The notes under the pieces are model-generated. The model did no database searches and was not told where the DNA came from. It was given only the letters and a program-made list of their open reading frames with translations. A DNA stretch of 64,000 nt from Methanolobus psychrophilus R15 (lineage in GTDB: Archaea > Halobacteriota > Methanosarcinia > Methanosarcinales > Methanosarcinaceae): positions 2,046,001 through 2,110,000 of the forward strand of contig CP003083.1 in assembly GCA_000306725.1 (NCBI GenBank), read 5' to 3'. Made by a program: the position numbers and the translations under genes. Of the stretch, positions 34,814-43,992 are shown piece by piece. Each line of letters begins with the position of its first letter. Position 1 is the stretch's first letter.

Positions 34814-36065
34814 TCCCAAAAGAGCCGTCAAATATCATTCTTTTGAGCTTTTCTTCAAGCTCCAACGCTCTTTTACGGTCAGACTGCCTCAGCACTATGG
34901 GAACCTCATGAATCCTGCCTTCCATCTCGAACCTGATGCTCCCAAGCTCTGCGTGGAATACATTCCCCGGACATTGGGTAGTACACAGGCCGCAGTTGAA
35001 ACATTGTCTCATGTTCATGACCGGCCTGTCATTATTGTAATGTATCGCATCCATAGGGCAGCACTCTGCAGCCCTGCATTCTTCACACTGGATACATGAT
35101 GAAGGCCTGAACTCCACGGAGATGTCGGTGCCCCTCCAGCCGTCTGCATAACTGGTACTGCCAATCGTCACGCGCCTGTCCACGTCCATTACGGGCATCG
35201 GTACATCCGGATCTGTCACAATGATGGCATCAAGCACTGACTGGCTGACAACGGGAATAGGTATCGCCCATGAGACTATGCACTCGGGCCCGGCAGAAGT
35301 GGAGAACCCTCCCATGAGGAAGGGGTCCATATCGTGCATATCTGCAAATCCAGTGAGGTTTGGCCTTGCCGGACTGCTGCGTGTTCCTTCTCCGATGACA
35401 AAACCCTGTGCACCGTTCATGAGCATCCGTGTGCCTATTCCGATTGTCTCAAGCTGCGGGTCATTCTTCAGAGGATTGATCTGGCCGCATCCTGAGAATG
35501 TCGCAGTCTTCATATCAGGCTCGAACTCCGTGGCATGGAATATCGTGCCTACAGGCTCACCGGAACAATTAACAAACGCTGCGTAGTTCTTGAACGTGTG
35601 CCTGGTGGCAAACAGTTTTGCGTGGGGCATCCTGTCCAGTGTGACCTGTGTATGGAAAGTCTCGTTCCCGTCAGTGGTGACTGCAACATCTATTGACTTC
35701 TTCTCTGCCATCTCCCGGAAAAGGTGGCCTGCGCCGTATCCGGGAATTGTGTGTGAATGTGCTGTTCCGAAAACTACCAGGTCGAGCATCCCAAGGCTTT
35801 CGTTCGGACATGGTCCTACATGTGCGGTTATTCCGTTAAGGAAAACCTTTGAAGCTCTCTTGAAAGGAAAAGGAGATTCTACCGGGAAGGAAAGCACGGC
35901 ATAGGTCCCGCTCATTACCGCCCGTGTGGCGGTGGTCACCACATCAACATCCCTGATCGTGATGTTCTCCCCTTTCTCCACAAGTTCGCAGATCTCCTGC
36001 GAGGTCATCACTACTGCATCGTTACTGCTGATCTTCTTTTTGATATCTTCAATTGAACGCTCCAC
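34782..36065 (-). CDS. Methanogenesis marker 16 protein (COG1900 plus ferredoxin domain)
   Basis: GTG 36065, with AGGGGT six bases upstream, gives 427 residues. An in-frame GTG at 36089 lacks a separate ribosome-binding site. Residues of about 1-330 form the homocysteine-biosynthesis (HcyBio) domain, with conserved Cys in VNCSGEP and FSGCGQIN and VGPCPNESLG. Then come two cluster motifs, CIQCEECRAAECCP and CFNCGLCTTQCPG. COG1900 relatives make persulfides for homocysteine. I recall a report that a relative converts sulfoacetaldehyde to coenzyme M, which would complete this cluster. It is convergent with comE. Confidence 0.88.
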   Translation of the reverse strand: MERSIEDIKKKISSNDAVVMTSQEICELVEKGENITIRDVDVVTTATRAVMSGTYAVLSFPVESPFPFKRASKVFLNGITAHVGPCPNESLGMLDLVVFGTAHSHTIPGYGAGHLFREMAEKKSIDVAVTTDGNETFHTQVTLDRMPHAKLFATRHTFKNYAAFVNCSGEPVGTIFHATEFEPDMKTATFSGCGQINPLKNDPQLETIGIGTRMLMNGAQGFVIGEGTRSSPARPNLTGFADMHDMDPFLMGGFSTSAGPECIVSWAIPIPVVSQSVLDAIIVTDPDVPMPVMDVDRRVTIGSTSYADGWRGTDISVEFRPSSCIQCEECRAAECCPMDAIHYNNDRPVMNMRQCFNCGLCTTQCPGNVFHAELGSIRFEMEGRIHEVPIVLRQSDRKRALELEEKLKRMIFDGSFGISQMVDTIRP

Positions 36066-36139
36066 GATAGTACCCCTGTATCCACTCACCTGATATTCTA
36101 AAAGAAGATAGGAACTGATATTTAATTTATGTTTTGCTA

Positions 36140-37273
36140 TCAGTCCAGGCCAAGGATACTTGCCAGCTCAAGCCCTTCGCTTCCGATCTCGGAAAGCCTG
36201 TCGAAGGCCTCTTGCCTGGTTATGTATTTCTCGGTACGGGTGCCATCGGAGGCTTCTACCTTGATGGTTATCTCGTTCTTGACATAACCGCGTTCGAAGG
36301 ATTCCCTGACGATTTCCCCGTACTGCTGAGCTATCAGCTTGAGGCAGTCGAACACTTCATTAGTGCGAACGGCATCCCTCCCGTCAAGCATTATTCGGGT
36401 GAGGGTCTGCGAGCGTATGAACAATTCGACATACTTGCGCAGTTCGCTCATAAGGTCCTCGATGCTTTCCAGCTTGACTGACTTTATGAGGGTCTCATCG
36501 GCTGTTATGTCGGTTTCACCGAAATTGATCTGGCAGTTGCCATCATTGCAGCTGATTCTGAACTGCTGGTCTCTCTTCCTTGTTTCGAAGGTGGCATCGA
36601 TATGGTCAACTCCGTCATAGTTCACAGAAGTAATAAGATACTCGGAAACATCGATCATCTTGACCTTGTTCTCCTTATGGATCAGGCCGGATTTTGTCCA
36701 TGTAGGCAGGAACAGGTCTCCGTATGCTTCCTTGATGGTAAGTGTCTCATGGGCATAGGTGAGTTCGGATGTATATTCCATGCCTGAAAATACTGCCATC
36801 ATTGTGCCGGTGAGGGCACCTTCCCTCATGGAAATATGATATTGGTTCGTTGTCCCATATATGCCGGATCTGAAAAGAGGGTTCAGAGTGGCAAGGATCT
36901 CTTTCTCCAGTTTATATAGCCCGCTTTCTGAATCATTCCTGATCAGGTCCAATTTCTGGTTCAGGCTCTTCAGTCCCTTTGTGGAACTTGCAATGCAGGC
37001 ATCCATTACAGAGTTACGGCATTCCAGTATTTCCTTGTCCCTTGCATCCCTGGAAAGCTGATCTACATAAGCCTGGACATCCTTACTGAATTTGTCCAGT
37101 TCCTGTATCCTTGATTCGAGGGAAGATATCTCCTCGGATTCATCCTCGCTAAGCTCAATGGCAGAATTTTCCAGAGGAATGACTTTCTTGGCAGTTCCTA
37201 TGAAGTCATTCAGGTCCTGAATAAAATCCCTTTGCAATGGTAATGCAGTTGAATCCTGGAATGTGTATTTCAT
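36140..37273 (-). CDS. Conserved hypothetical protein with coiled coil
   Basis: This 377-residue protein has no signal peptide or membrane helix. Residues of about 1-130 are predicted helical and coiled coil (ELSEDESEEISSLESRIQEL). Residues of about 140-250 are beta-rich with two cysteines in ISCNDGNCQINF. The last 120 residues are again helical, ending in a motif rich in Glu/Leu. I do not recognise a family. AGGGAT supports the ATG. It is followed by tail-to-tail intergenic sequence and is not obviously linked to the coenzyme M genes. Confidence 0.72.
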   Translation of the reverse strand: MKYTFQDSTALPLQRDFIQDLNDFIGTAKKVIPLENSAIELSEDESEEISSLESRIQELDKFSKDVQAYVDQLSRDARDKEILECRNSVMDACIASSTKGLKSLNQKLDLIRNDSESGLYKLEKEILATLNPLFRSGIYGTTNQYHISMREGALTGTMMAVFSGMEYTSELTYAHETLTIKEAYGDLFLPTWTKSGLIHKENKVKMIDVSEYLITSVNYDGVDHIDATFETRKRDQQFRISCNDGNCQINFGETDITADETLIKSVKLESIEDLMSELRKYVELFIRSQTLTRIMLDGRDAVRTNEVFDCLKLIAQQYGEIVRESFERGYVKNEITIKVEASDGTRTEKYITRQEAFDRLSEIGSEGLELASILGLD

Positions 37274-37365
37274 CCAAATCCCTTTTTGAAATATACTTCT
37301 AATATTATTATGTCCTCATTTCGATTATATATATTTCGATTTGAGAGTTTGTCTTTCCCGTGAGA

Positions 37366-38316
37366 TCATATTACGGATCTTACGCTTTCCAATATCATGT
37401 TCATATAGCGTGCAGCACCGTTCTTCAGGTCCATGGGGTGAAGCTGGCCGCTTGCATATACTTCCTGAAGCCCTCCGTAACCTTTGCACTTGAGGTCCCC
37501 TCCGAACTTTTCAGGCCGTTCAAATACAATCTCTTCATAGCGCGGAGAGATGTGATACCTGAATAATTCCAGCACAGGGTTGTTCTCAATTTCCCCCGCA
37601 GGACAGAATGCTTTTTTCATTTTGGCATTGATCTCTGCCTCGGAATCATCGACAGAAATGAAATTGTCATTTGACGAGGACATCTTATTGCCGTCAAATC
37701 CGAGGATGATAGGGGTATGAATGCACAGCGGGGCATTATAGCCCAGTGCCGGAAGTCCCTCTCTTGCAAGCATGTGGATCTTGCGCTGGTCGATACCGCC
37801 CACAGCCACATCAACTCCCAGCATTGCGATATCTATCGCTTGCATGATAGGGTATACCATCTGGGACACCTTCGGGTCATCCATCTGCCGCCCTACCTCG
37901 TCCATGCTCCTCCTGGCCCGGTTAAGAGATGTGAGACGCGTGAGTTTTAGGACATTCAGCATGTAATCCGGCTTGAGCTGGTAATCTGACCCGTAGACGA
38001 AGTTCGTCTCTTCAGGGTCCAGTCCCAGGGCGATGAAACAGCGCTTGTTATAGTCCGCAGTCTCACGAACCTGTTCGAGCGTTCCTTTCTGGTTAAGATA
38101 TGCGTGGACATCTGCCAGCAAGACGGTTATCTTAAAGCCTGCTTTCTGCAGGTCAAGGAGCTTGTTGACAGTCAGCACGTGGCCCATATGGATCTTGCCG
38201 CTAGGTTCGTACCCGACATAAGCAGTCGGATGCTCTTTTGTTTCCAGGAGTTTTGTCAGCTCCTCTTCTGTTACTATTTCCTGTACGTTCCTTTTTATAA
38301 GTTCAAGTCTGTCCAT
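37366..38316 (-). CDS. tyrS: Tyrosyl-tRNA synthetase
   Basis: This 316-residue archaeal-type class Ic synthetase charges tRNA(Tyr). The adenylate-binding HIGH-like motif is YEPSGKIHMGHV (near residues 34-45), the tyrosine pocket is YVGYEPSG and YGSDYQL, and the KMSKS-like loop is NKMSSSND. QAIDIAMLGVDVAVGGIDQRKIHMLARE follows the family. The size is normal for archaea, which lack the bacterial C-terminal domain. GGTGA precedes the ATG. Confidence 0.96.
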   Translation of the reverse strand: MDRLELIKRNVQEIVTEEELTKLLETKEHPTAYVGYEPSGKIHMGHVLTVNKLLDLQKAGFKITVLLADVHAYLNQKGTLEQVRETADYNKRCFIALGLDPEETNFVYGSDYQLKPDYMLNVLKLTRLTSLNRARRSMDEVGRQMDDPKVSQMVYPIMQAIDIAMLGVDVAVGGIDQRKIHMLAREGLPALGYNAPLCIHTPIILGFDGNKMSSSNDNFISVDDSEAEINAKMKKAFCPAGEIENNPVLELFRYHISPRYEEIVFERPEKFGGDLKCKGYGGLQEVYASGQLHPMDLKNGAARYMNMILESVRSVI

Positions 38317-38359
38317 AGGTTCACCGTTGCAATCGTGTGCTGTATAATTGCCTATCTCC

Positions 38360-39121
38360 TTAAATGCTTTTTCTTATGCGGTCATTGTGATCTTTTAAAC
38401 TAAGCAGTTCATCAATAAACTCCGTTCCATCTCCGGATTTGAAAAGTGGCAGGTCCCAGTCCTGCTTTATCCGGGTGCGTGTGGCCAGTGTTTCTTCTTG
38501 CAGGCAGGGGTTAAAACCCTCAACCTCATATCTTTCCCTGAACACCATGATCCCACGTCTCTGCCAGGCCGGAACAGCCGCTACATTTGTGCCGCGCTGG
38601 AAAAGCAGTTCATGCATCTGTCCTGACTTTTTACTTATCAGGAGTCCTGCAGCGCTTTTTTCGTCCATACCTTCACTAAGGAGTGAATAATAGGCATGGG
38701 AATTGATACAGTTGCGCCACGCTTCAGCCTGCCTCCACACAAGATATTCCTCAATAAGGCTTTCATGTACGGGTATGATCCTTGAATCAAAGGATAGAGG
38801 CTCGTCTGGCTTTAGAAGTAATGTGAGCGCACTGCTGATGAATGAAGCTATCACGGAATCAAGTTTCTCTATCCTGCCATCAAAAGCTAATTCATTGAAA
38901 AAGAAACTGATCTCGTCCGAAAAGGTGTAAGCAAACACCGGACTCAGGCCGCTATGCTTGAAGAAGAGCTCAACAGCATCTGCCATTGCAGATGCGAACT
39001 TCATGTCATATGGTCTTTCAAATCCCATGCGCGACAGCACATGCCTGAAGTTGCGGCCATCAACGCGCACAATGACAGGCGGTACACAGTAAAGATCTGA
39101 ATAGATCTCTCGCCTTTTCAT
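38360..39121 (-). CDS. thg1: tRNA(His) guanylyltransferase-like (Thg1 family) protein
   Basis: The ATG at 39121, eight bases after the PRC-barrel stop, gives 253 residues. Motifs match Thg1 and Thg1-like reverse polymerases. They are VIVRVDGRNFRHVL with the metal Asp, FAYTFSDEISFFF with the second catalytic Asp, and INSHAYYSLLSEG. It adds G-1 to tRNA(His) or repairs tRNA 5' ends. Some Methanosarcina thg1 genes carry an in-frame amber codon (known). This frame has none. Confidence 0.9.
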   Translation of the reverse strand: MKRREIYSDLYCVPPVIVRVDGRNFRHVLSRMGFERPYDMKFASAMADAVELFFKHSGLSPVFAYTFSDEISFFFNELAFDGRIEKLDSVIASFISSALTLLLKPDEPLSFDSRIIPVHESLIEEYLVWRQAEAWRNCINSHAYYSLLSEGMDEKSAAGLLISKKSGQMHELLFQRGTNVAAVPAWQRRGIMVFRERYEVEGFNPCLQEETLATRTRIKQDWDLPLFKSGDGTEFIDELLSLKDHNDRIRKSI

Positions 39122-39128
39122 AGACCAT

Positions 39129-39398
39129 TCATTCTTCAGGCTCTTGCTTGGCCGGTTTTCTGAACCTGTCCACAATGTTCCTGATAAGGACTATGTCGCC
39201 TGTTGTGACTACCCATCTGTAGGGTATTATGACACCTTTAGAAGTGACGTCGAATATGTCCTTGTTTATGGAGGAAACTGCTATTCCCCTTACCGTCCTT
39301 TCATCAACGTCCAACACAAGATCGGCAACCTTGCCTACATATGTGCCTGTATCGGTGTAAATGTTCAATCCGAAGAGTGAGGTTATGTCTGCACGCAT
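39129..39398 (-). CDS. PRC-barrel domain protein
   Basis: The 89-residue protein is one PRC barrel. It has MRADITSLFGLNIYTDTGTYVG, then KVADLVLDVDERTVRGIAV near residues 23-41 and a final PYRWVVTTGDIVLIR. Short PRC-barrel proteins are widespread in archaea, where some bind rRNA processing factors or CdvB-like division proteins. The role is not known here. AAGGGAT precedes the ATG. It is upstream of and likely co-transcribed with thg1. Confidence 0.9.
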   Translation of the reverse strand: MRADITSLFGLNIYTDTGTYVGKVADLVLDVDERTVRGIAVSSINKDIFDVTSKGVIIPYRWVVTTGDIVLIRNIVDRFRKPAKQEPEE

Positions 39399-39503
39399 GG
39401 TATCCCTTCTTACTTATATTTTACTTATATATCAATATTTGTATGTAAGTGCCGGTGCCGTATTTATTAATTTTGCTAATATCTAATACGGCCATCCTCA
39501 TAT

Positions 39504-40418
39504 TTATATTTTTAATATGCCACGGCGCACATCCTCTGCCGACTGCTTCAATGCATGCTCCTGGTCCACGGTAAGCTTAAGCTCTATTATTTCCTCAACG
39601 CCTCTTTTTCCTATCTTTACAGGAACTCCCAGGCAAATGTCCCTGAGGGCGTACTCGCCATCAAGATAGACGGACGCCGGCACGATCTTTTTTGTATCCT
39701 TGAGGACTGCTTCGGTCATGATCGCAACTGCCGCAGATGGCGCATAGAATGCACTGCCTGTCTTCAGGTGACCTACTATCTCCGCTCCCGCATTGACAGT
39801 TCTTTGCACCAGCCGGTCAATTGTTTCCTTTTCCATCAGTCCGGGAAGCGGTATTCCCGAGACGGTGGTATATTCGGGTAAAGGAACCATGGAATCCCCA
39901 TGTCCTCCAAGGACCATTGCATTGACATCTCCCACGCTGCATCCGATCTCTTTTGCTATGAAGGTCGCAAACCTGCTGGAGTCCAGAAGCCCGCTCATCC
40001 CGAACACCCTTCCTCCTTCCTGCTGTGTACACTTTACAGCCGCATATGTTATCACATCAAGTGGGTTTGTAACTGTCATGATGATGGCACCGGGCGTATG
40101 CTCCTGAATATGGCTGCAAACTTCCCTGGTTATCTTTATGTTTGTTGCAAGCAGGTCATCCCTGTCCATTCCGGGTTTCCGGGCGATACCTGCAGTCACA
40201 ATGACAATATCAGAACCGCTAATATCGCTGTAGTCATTAGTACCCGCAACATCCACATTGTATCCCATGACAGGCGCTGCCTGGGCGATATCCAGTGCTT
40301 TGCCCTGCGCCAGGCCTTCCACTACATCCAGCATCATGACATCCGCAATATCAAGCTCAGCAAGACGCTGCGCTGTCGTGGCTCCCACATTTCCGGCTCC
40401 AATTATTGAGACTTTCAT
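39504..40418 (-). CDS. mdh: Malate dehydrogenase (LDH-like type)
   Basis: The 304-residue NAD-dependent oxidoreductase has the dinucleotide motif IIGAGNVGATTA at the N terminus and MLDVVEG with the NAD-selecting Asp. The substrate loop ARKPGMDRDDL has an Arg typical of malate, and the catalytic His is in VLGGHGDSMVP. It interconverts malate and oxaloacetate in the incomplete TCA cycle. AGGGAT precedes the ATG. Confidence 0.96.
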   Translation of the reverse strand: MKVSIIGAGNVGATTAQRLAELDIADVMMLDVVEGLAQGKALDIAQAAPVMGYNVDVAGTNDYSDISGSDIVIVTAGIARKPGMDRDDLLATNIKITREVCSHIQEHTPGAIIMTVTNPLDVITYAAVKCTQQEGGRVFGMSGLLDSSRFATFIAKEIGCSVGDVNAMVLGGHGDSMVPLPEYTTVSGIPLPGLMEKETIDRLVQRTVNAGAEIVGHLKTGSAFYAPSAAVAIMTEAVLKDTKKIVPASVYLDGEYALRDICLGVPVKIGKRGVEEIIELKLTVDQEHALKQSAEDVRRGILKI

Positions 40419-40565
40419 AAATTATCCCTGCTTAATTATCAAGTCATACCTTAAGCCTTTATCCACGGCCGGGGTGCATTATATAAAGAATGATTGTATT
40501 TGTAAATTTCCCGGTGGAACGTTATGATTTATCATATATCAGACCTAACAGGTTAAGTGAAACAA

Positions 40566-41321
40566 ATGCTCACCAGTACATACATCCATATTCCCCGGGT
40601 AGGGGCCACGGTGGAGAAAAAGATATGGTCAAGTGGCATCAGGACCTGGGATGAGTTCCTGGATAAAAAGAGCGACCTTCACATACCACGTTCCAAGATG
40701 GAGCTTATTATTCCTGGAATAGAGGAATCCCTTGAACGGCTGATGTCCCGTGACTGTGAGTTCTTTGCAAGGTCACTCCCCAGTGCGGAACACTGGCGGG
40801 CTTTCCCTGAGTTCGGGGATAAAGTCGCTTATGTGGACATTGAGACTACAGGTCTTTCACCCTGTCATTCGCACATAACAGTCATCGGTATATATGATGG
40901 AAAAGGGGCAAAGACATTCGTCCGGGGCATAGATATGGACGACATAGTGGAGGAGTTTGAGAAATACGATTTCCTTGTCACCTTCAACGGCGCAAGGTTC
41001 GATCTTCCATTTATCAAGCGCGAATTCCCTCAGGTTGACCTGAATAAGCTTCATGCAGACCTGATGTATCCCCTGAGACGCATATCCCTTACAGGCGGCC
41101 TTAAAAAGATCGAAGTGGAACTTGGCATAACCAGGAGTGAGGATGTTGCAGGAATCTCCGGGTTTGACGCAGTTCGCCTGTGGCATCAATACGAAAGAGG
41201 TGATGAGGAGGCACTTGAACTACTCCTTGAGTATAACAGAGCCGATATAGTCAACCTCGAAACGATAATGCAGATGACCCTTCCAAGATTTATCGATAAC
41301 AAGTTTTCAGACTCCAGATGA
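40566..41321 (+). CDS. RNase H-like DEDD exonuclease-family protein
   Basis: The ATG at 40566 gives 251 residues. An in-frame GTG is at 40557. The N-terminal 60 residues include an HhH-like region (YIHIPRVGATVEKKIWSSGIRTWDEF). The catalytic domain carries Exo I VDIETTGLSP (Asp-Glu), Exo II FNGARFDLPFI and Exo III YNRADIVNL, the DEDDy signature of the YprB/COG3359 group. It probably trims DNA or RNA. It lies one base before uvrC, suggesting a DNA-repair operon. Confidence 0.88.
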   Translation: MLTSTYIHIPRVGATVEKKIWSSGIRTWDEFLDKKSDLHIPRSKMELIIPGIEESLERLMSRDCEFFARSLPSAEHWRAFPEFGDKVAYVDIETTGLSPCHSHITVIGIYDGKGAKTFVRGIDMDDIVEEFEKYDFLVTFNGARFDLPFIKREFPQVDLNKLHADLMYPLRRISLTGGLKKIEVELGITRSEDVAGISGFDAVRLWHQYERGDEEALELLLEYNRADIVNLETIMQMTLPRFIDNKFSDSR

Positions 41322-41322
41322 T

Positions 41323-43125
41323 ATGGTTCCTGATCTAAGCAAGATACCTGATTCTCCCGGTGTATATCTCATGAAAGATGTATCCGGGGATATCATCTAT
41401 GTCGGAAAGGCGATATCCCTTTCCAGAAGAGTACGTTCTTATTTCCAATCCTCCGCCGGTCATACACCCAAGACAAAGGTGCTTGTCAGGCATATAGAGG
41501 ACATCGAGTTCATACTGACAGCCACTGAAATAGATGCTCTTGTACTTGAGGCCAACCTTATCAAAAAGTACAAGCCTCGCTACAATGTGCGGCTGAAAGA
41601 TGACAAACGTTATCCTTATGTCAAGGTCACTGTAAATGAAAGATTCCCGCGCATATTCCTTACACGCAGAAGGCTGATGGATAATGCTCTCTATTTCGGC
41701 CCTTACACTAATTCCAGGGCTATTCGCAGTACCCTGGAACTCATATCGAGAATATTCCAGTTGCGCAAGTGCAAAAAACCCGTCGTGGCAGGAAGGACAA
41801 GACCCTGCCTCAACTACCACATAAAGTTATGTACTGCTCCATGCAGGGGTGCAATGGAAGAGAGCGAATACCGAGCTCGGATTATGGAAGCTGTGCGCTT
41901 TTTGAAAGGTGATACCTCAGGCCTGCTGAGACAACTGGAAGAGAGAATGCATCTGCTTGCACAGCAGCAGGATTATGAGTCCGCTGCAGAGGTGCGTGAC
42001 CAGATAGAAGGAGTGAGATGCCTCAGCCAGCAACAGATAGCAACTTCGGGCACAGACGACAGGGATGTCATTGCGGCAGTATCTGACGAGACCGTGGTGT
42101 TCCTCCAGATATTTTTCATAAGGCACGGAAGTATGGTAGGGAAGGCCGATTTCTCTCTTGTCGGGGCTGAAGGCTCCAAAGAGGTACCTGAAGCCCTTGC
42201 CACATTTATCAAACAGTATTATCAGGACTCTCCCATCCCTCCTGAGATACTTGTGCAATATGAGGTGCCTGAGAAAGAACTCATCATGACCTGGCTTAGC
42301 GGCAGATCCGGCAGGGAAGTCAAATTGCATGTACCCCAAAAAGGTGATAAGAAGAAGATGCTTGAAATGGCTGTCCGTAATGCGGAAATGGCTATGAGGG
42401 TGGCTGAGCTGAGACCCAGTCCGTCTGTTGCGGCACAGGCTGCGCTTAAAGAGCTTCAGGAAGTGTTGTCGCTTGAGAAACTGCCTCAGCATATAGAGGG
42501 CTTTGACATATCTAATATTTCAGGTACCAATGCAGTGGGATCGATGGTGGTATTTGAGAACGGCCTGCCTTCAAACAGCAAATACCGCCAGCATAATATC
42601 AGGACAGTGAAGGGAATAGATGACTTTGCAATGATGGCCGAGGTGGTTTTCCGGAGGTACACACGTCTGATAAAGGAAAATGCACCTCTGCCGGACCTTG
42701 TTCTTATAGACGGGGGTCCGGGTCAGGTAAGTGCGGCAAAGTCTTCCCTGGATTCCCTCGGGCTTGATATTCCTCTTATAGGACTTGCAAAACGCTTTGA
42801 GCATATCATAACTCCCAGGAAAGGTCCTGAGGAAGTGATCATCCTTCCCAAGACCTCTTCCGCGCTCAAGCTTTTGATGCATATCAGGGATGAAGCCCAT
42901 CGTTTTGCCGTCACATCCCATCGCCGCAGGAGATCCGCGACACTGACCCATTCCGAGATCGATGCGATACCTGGAATCGGTCCCGGTAAAAAGAAACTAT
43001 TACTCGAACATTTTGGTTCGGTGGATAACATAAGGTCTGCATCCGTCCAGGCCCTGACAGAGGTCAAAGGGATAAACAAGAAGATTGCAGAGTCTATCCA
43101 TGAATATCTTAAGACCCAAAATTAA
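41323..43125 (+). CDS. uvrC: Excinuclease ABC subunit C
   Basis: UvrC, at 600 residues, makes both incisions in nucleotide-excision repair. It has the GIY-YIG domain (GVYLMKDVSGDIIYVGKA, about residues 13-30), a cysteine-bearing region CKKPVVAGRTRPCLNYHIKLC shown in parts, and the UVR motif (QDYESAAEVRDQI, about 205-225). The RNase H-like C-terminal nuclease has FDISNISGTNAVGSMVVF and LVLIDGGPGQV. A helix-hairpin-helix pair (IPGIGPGKKKLLLEHFGS) closes it. It follows the DEDD nuclease directly. Confidence 0.97.
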   Translation: MVPDLSKIPDSPGVYLMKDVSGDIIYVGKAISLSRRVRSYFQSSAGHTPKTKVLVRHIEDIEFILTATEIDALVLEANLIKKYKPRYNVRLKDDKRYPYVKVTVNERFPRIFLTRRRLMDNALYFGPYTNSRAIRSTLELISRIFQLRKCKKPVVAGRTRPCLNYHIKLCTAPCRGAMEESEYRARIMEAVRFLKGDTSGLLRQLEERMHLLAQQQDYESAAEVRDQIEGVRCLSQQQIATSGTDDRDVIAAVSDETVVFLQIFFIRHGSMVGKADFSLVGAEGSKEVPEALATFIKQYYQDSPIPPEILVQYEVPEKELIMTWLSGRSGREVKLHVPQKGDKKKMLEMAVRNAEMAMRVAELRPSPSVAAQAALKELQEVLSLEKLPQHIEGFDISNISGTNAVGSMVVFENGLPSNSKYRQHNIRTVKGIDDFAMMAEVVFRRYTRLIKENAPLPDLVLIDGGPGQVSAAKSSLDSLGLDIPLIGLAKRFEHIITPRKGPEEVIILPKTSSALKLLMHIRDEAHRFAVTSHRRRRSATLTHSEIDAIPGIGPGKKKLLLEHFGSVDNIRSASVQALTEVKGINKKIAESIHEYLKTQN

Positions 43126-43200
43126 AATATCTTGGGTTCCTACCTTCTTATAGGAAGTTTGAAAGTTAATCTGAGTTAGTGTTTTAAGGGTGAATTGAAA

Positions 43201-43935
43201 ATGGGAAATAAACTTGATTTTTATGGCAACATCAGAACTCCTGATGTCAGGATGCTTTACGATATGTCCGAGGTTCTCTTTGACAGGGAATGGCTCAGGT
43301 CTGCTGAAAATATGGAATTGTACTACATGTACAGGAACCTGTACAGGAACAACTCCGAGCATGAGCTCATCAGCAGGCACAACCTAAGATATGACATCAC
43401 GATAATACCTCCCAAGATGCTGGGCAGGGAATATATCAAGACCGCCGGTCATTATCACCCCCATGTTCCGGGAACTGAGATTTCATACACTGAAGTTTAC
43501 CAGGTGCTTGAGGGTGAAGCTACTTACCTGCTTCAGAAGCAGGAAGGCGACATGATAACTGATGTAATGGTCTACAACGCAAAGAAGGGAGATTGTGTGC
43601 TCATTCCTCCGGGATACGGGCACATAACCATCAACGCTACCGGTGAGACTCTGAAGATGGCAAACTGGGTTTACAATGATTTTTCCTCCATATACGGGAC
43701 TATCAAGGAACTTTCAGGAGGGGCCTACTACCTGCTTGTGGAAGGATTCGTCAGGAATACCCGCTATCAGGATGTTCCGCCCATTCGGTTCATGGATGTC
43801 ATGGATTATCCGGAACTGGGACTTTTTGCAGGAAAGGATATGTACGAACTTGTCAATGATGTATCCCAGCTGGCATTCCTAGGAGAACCGCAGGATTACT
43901 CGTCCGTATTTGAGAAAGCTATCACAGGAAAGTAA
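43201..43935 (+). CDS. pgiA: Cupin-type glucose-6-phosphate isomerase
   Basis: ATG 43201 with GGGTGA eight bases upstream gives 244 residues. An in-frame TTG at 43195 is less well placed. The metal-binding cupin shows HYHPHVPGTEISYTEVYQV (two His and a Glu) and GYGHITIN (third His). ITIIPPKMLGREYIKTAGHYHP and YYLVEGF-like residues match archaeal PGI. It interconverts glucose-6-P and fructose-6-P in gluconeogenesis or glycogen metabolism. Confidence 0.94.
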   Translation: MGNKLDFYGNIRTPDVRMLYDMSEVLFDREWLRSAENMELYYMYRNLYRNNSEHELISRHNLRYDITIIPPKMLGREYIKTAGHYHPHVPGTEISYTEVYQVLEGEATYLLQKQEGDMITDVMVYNAKKGDCVLIPPGYGHITINATGETLKMANWVYNDFSSIYGTIKELSGGAYYLLVEGFVRNTRYQDVPPIRFMDVMDYPELGLFAGKDMYELVNDVSQLAFLGEPQDYSSVFEKAITGK

Positions 43936-43992
43936 CTTTTCTGTGCGAACATATAAATGGTCCGAGTTATTAGAACGGTTAGAGGTGTATCG

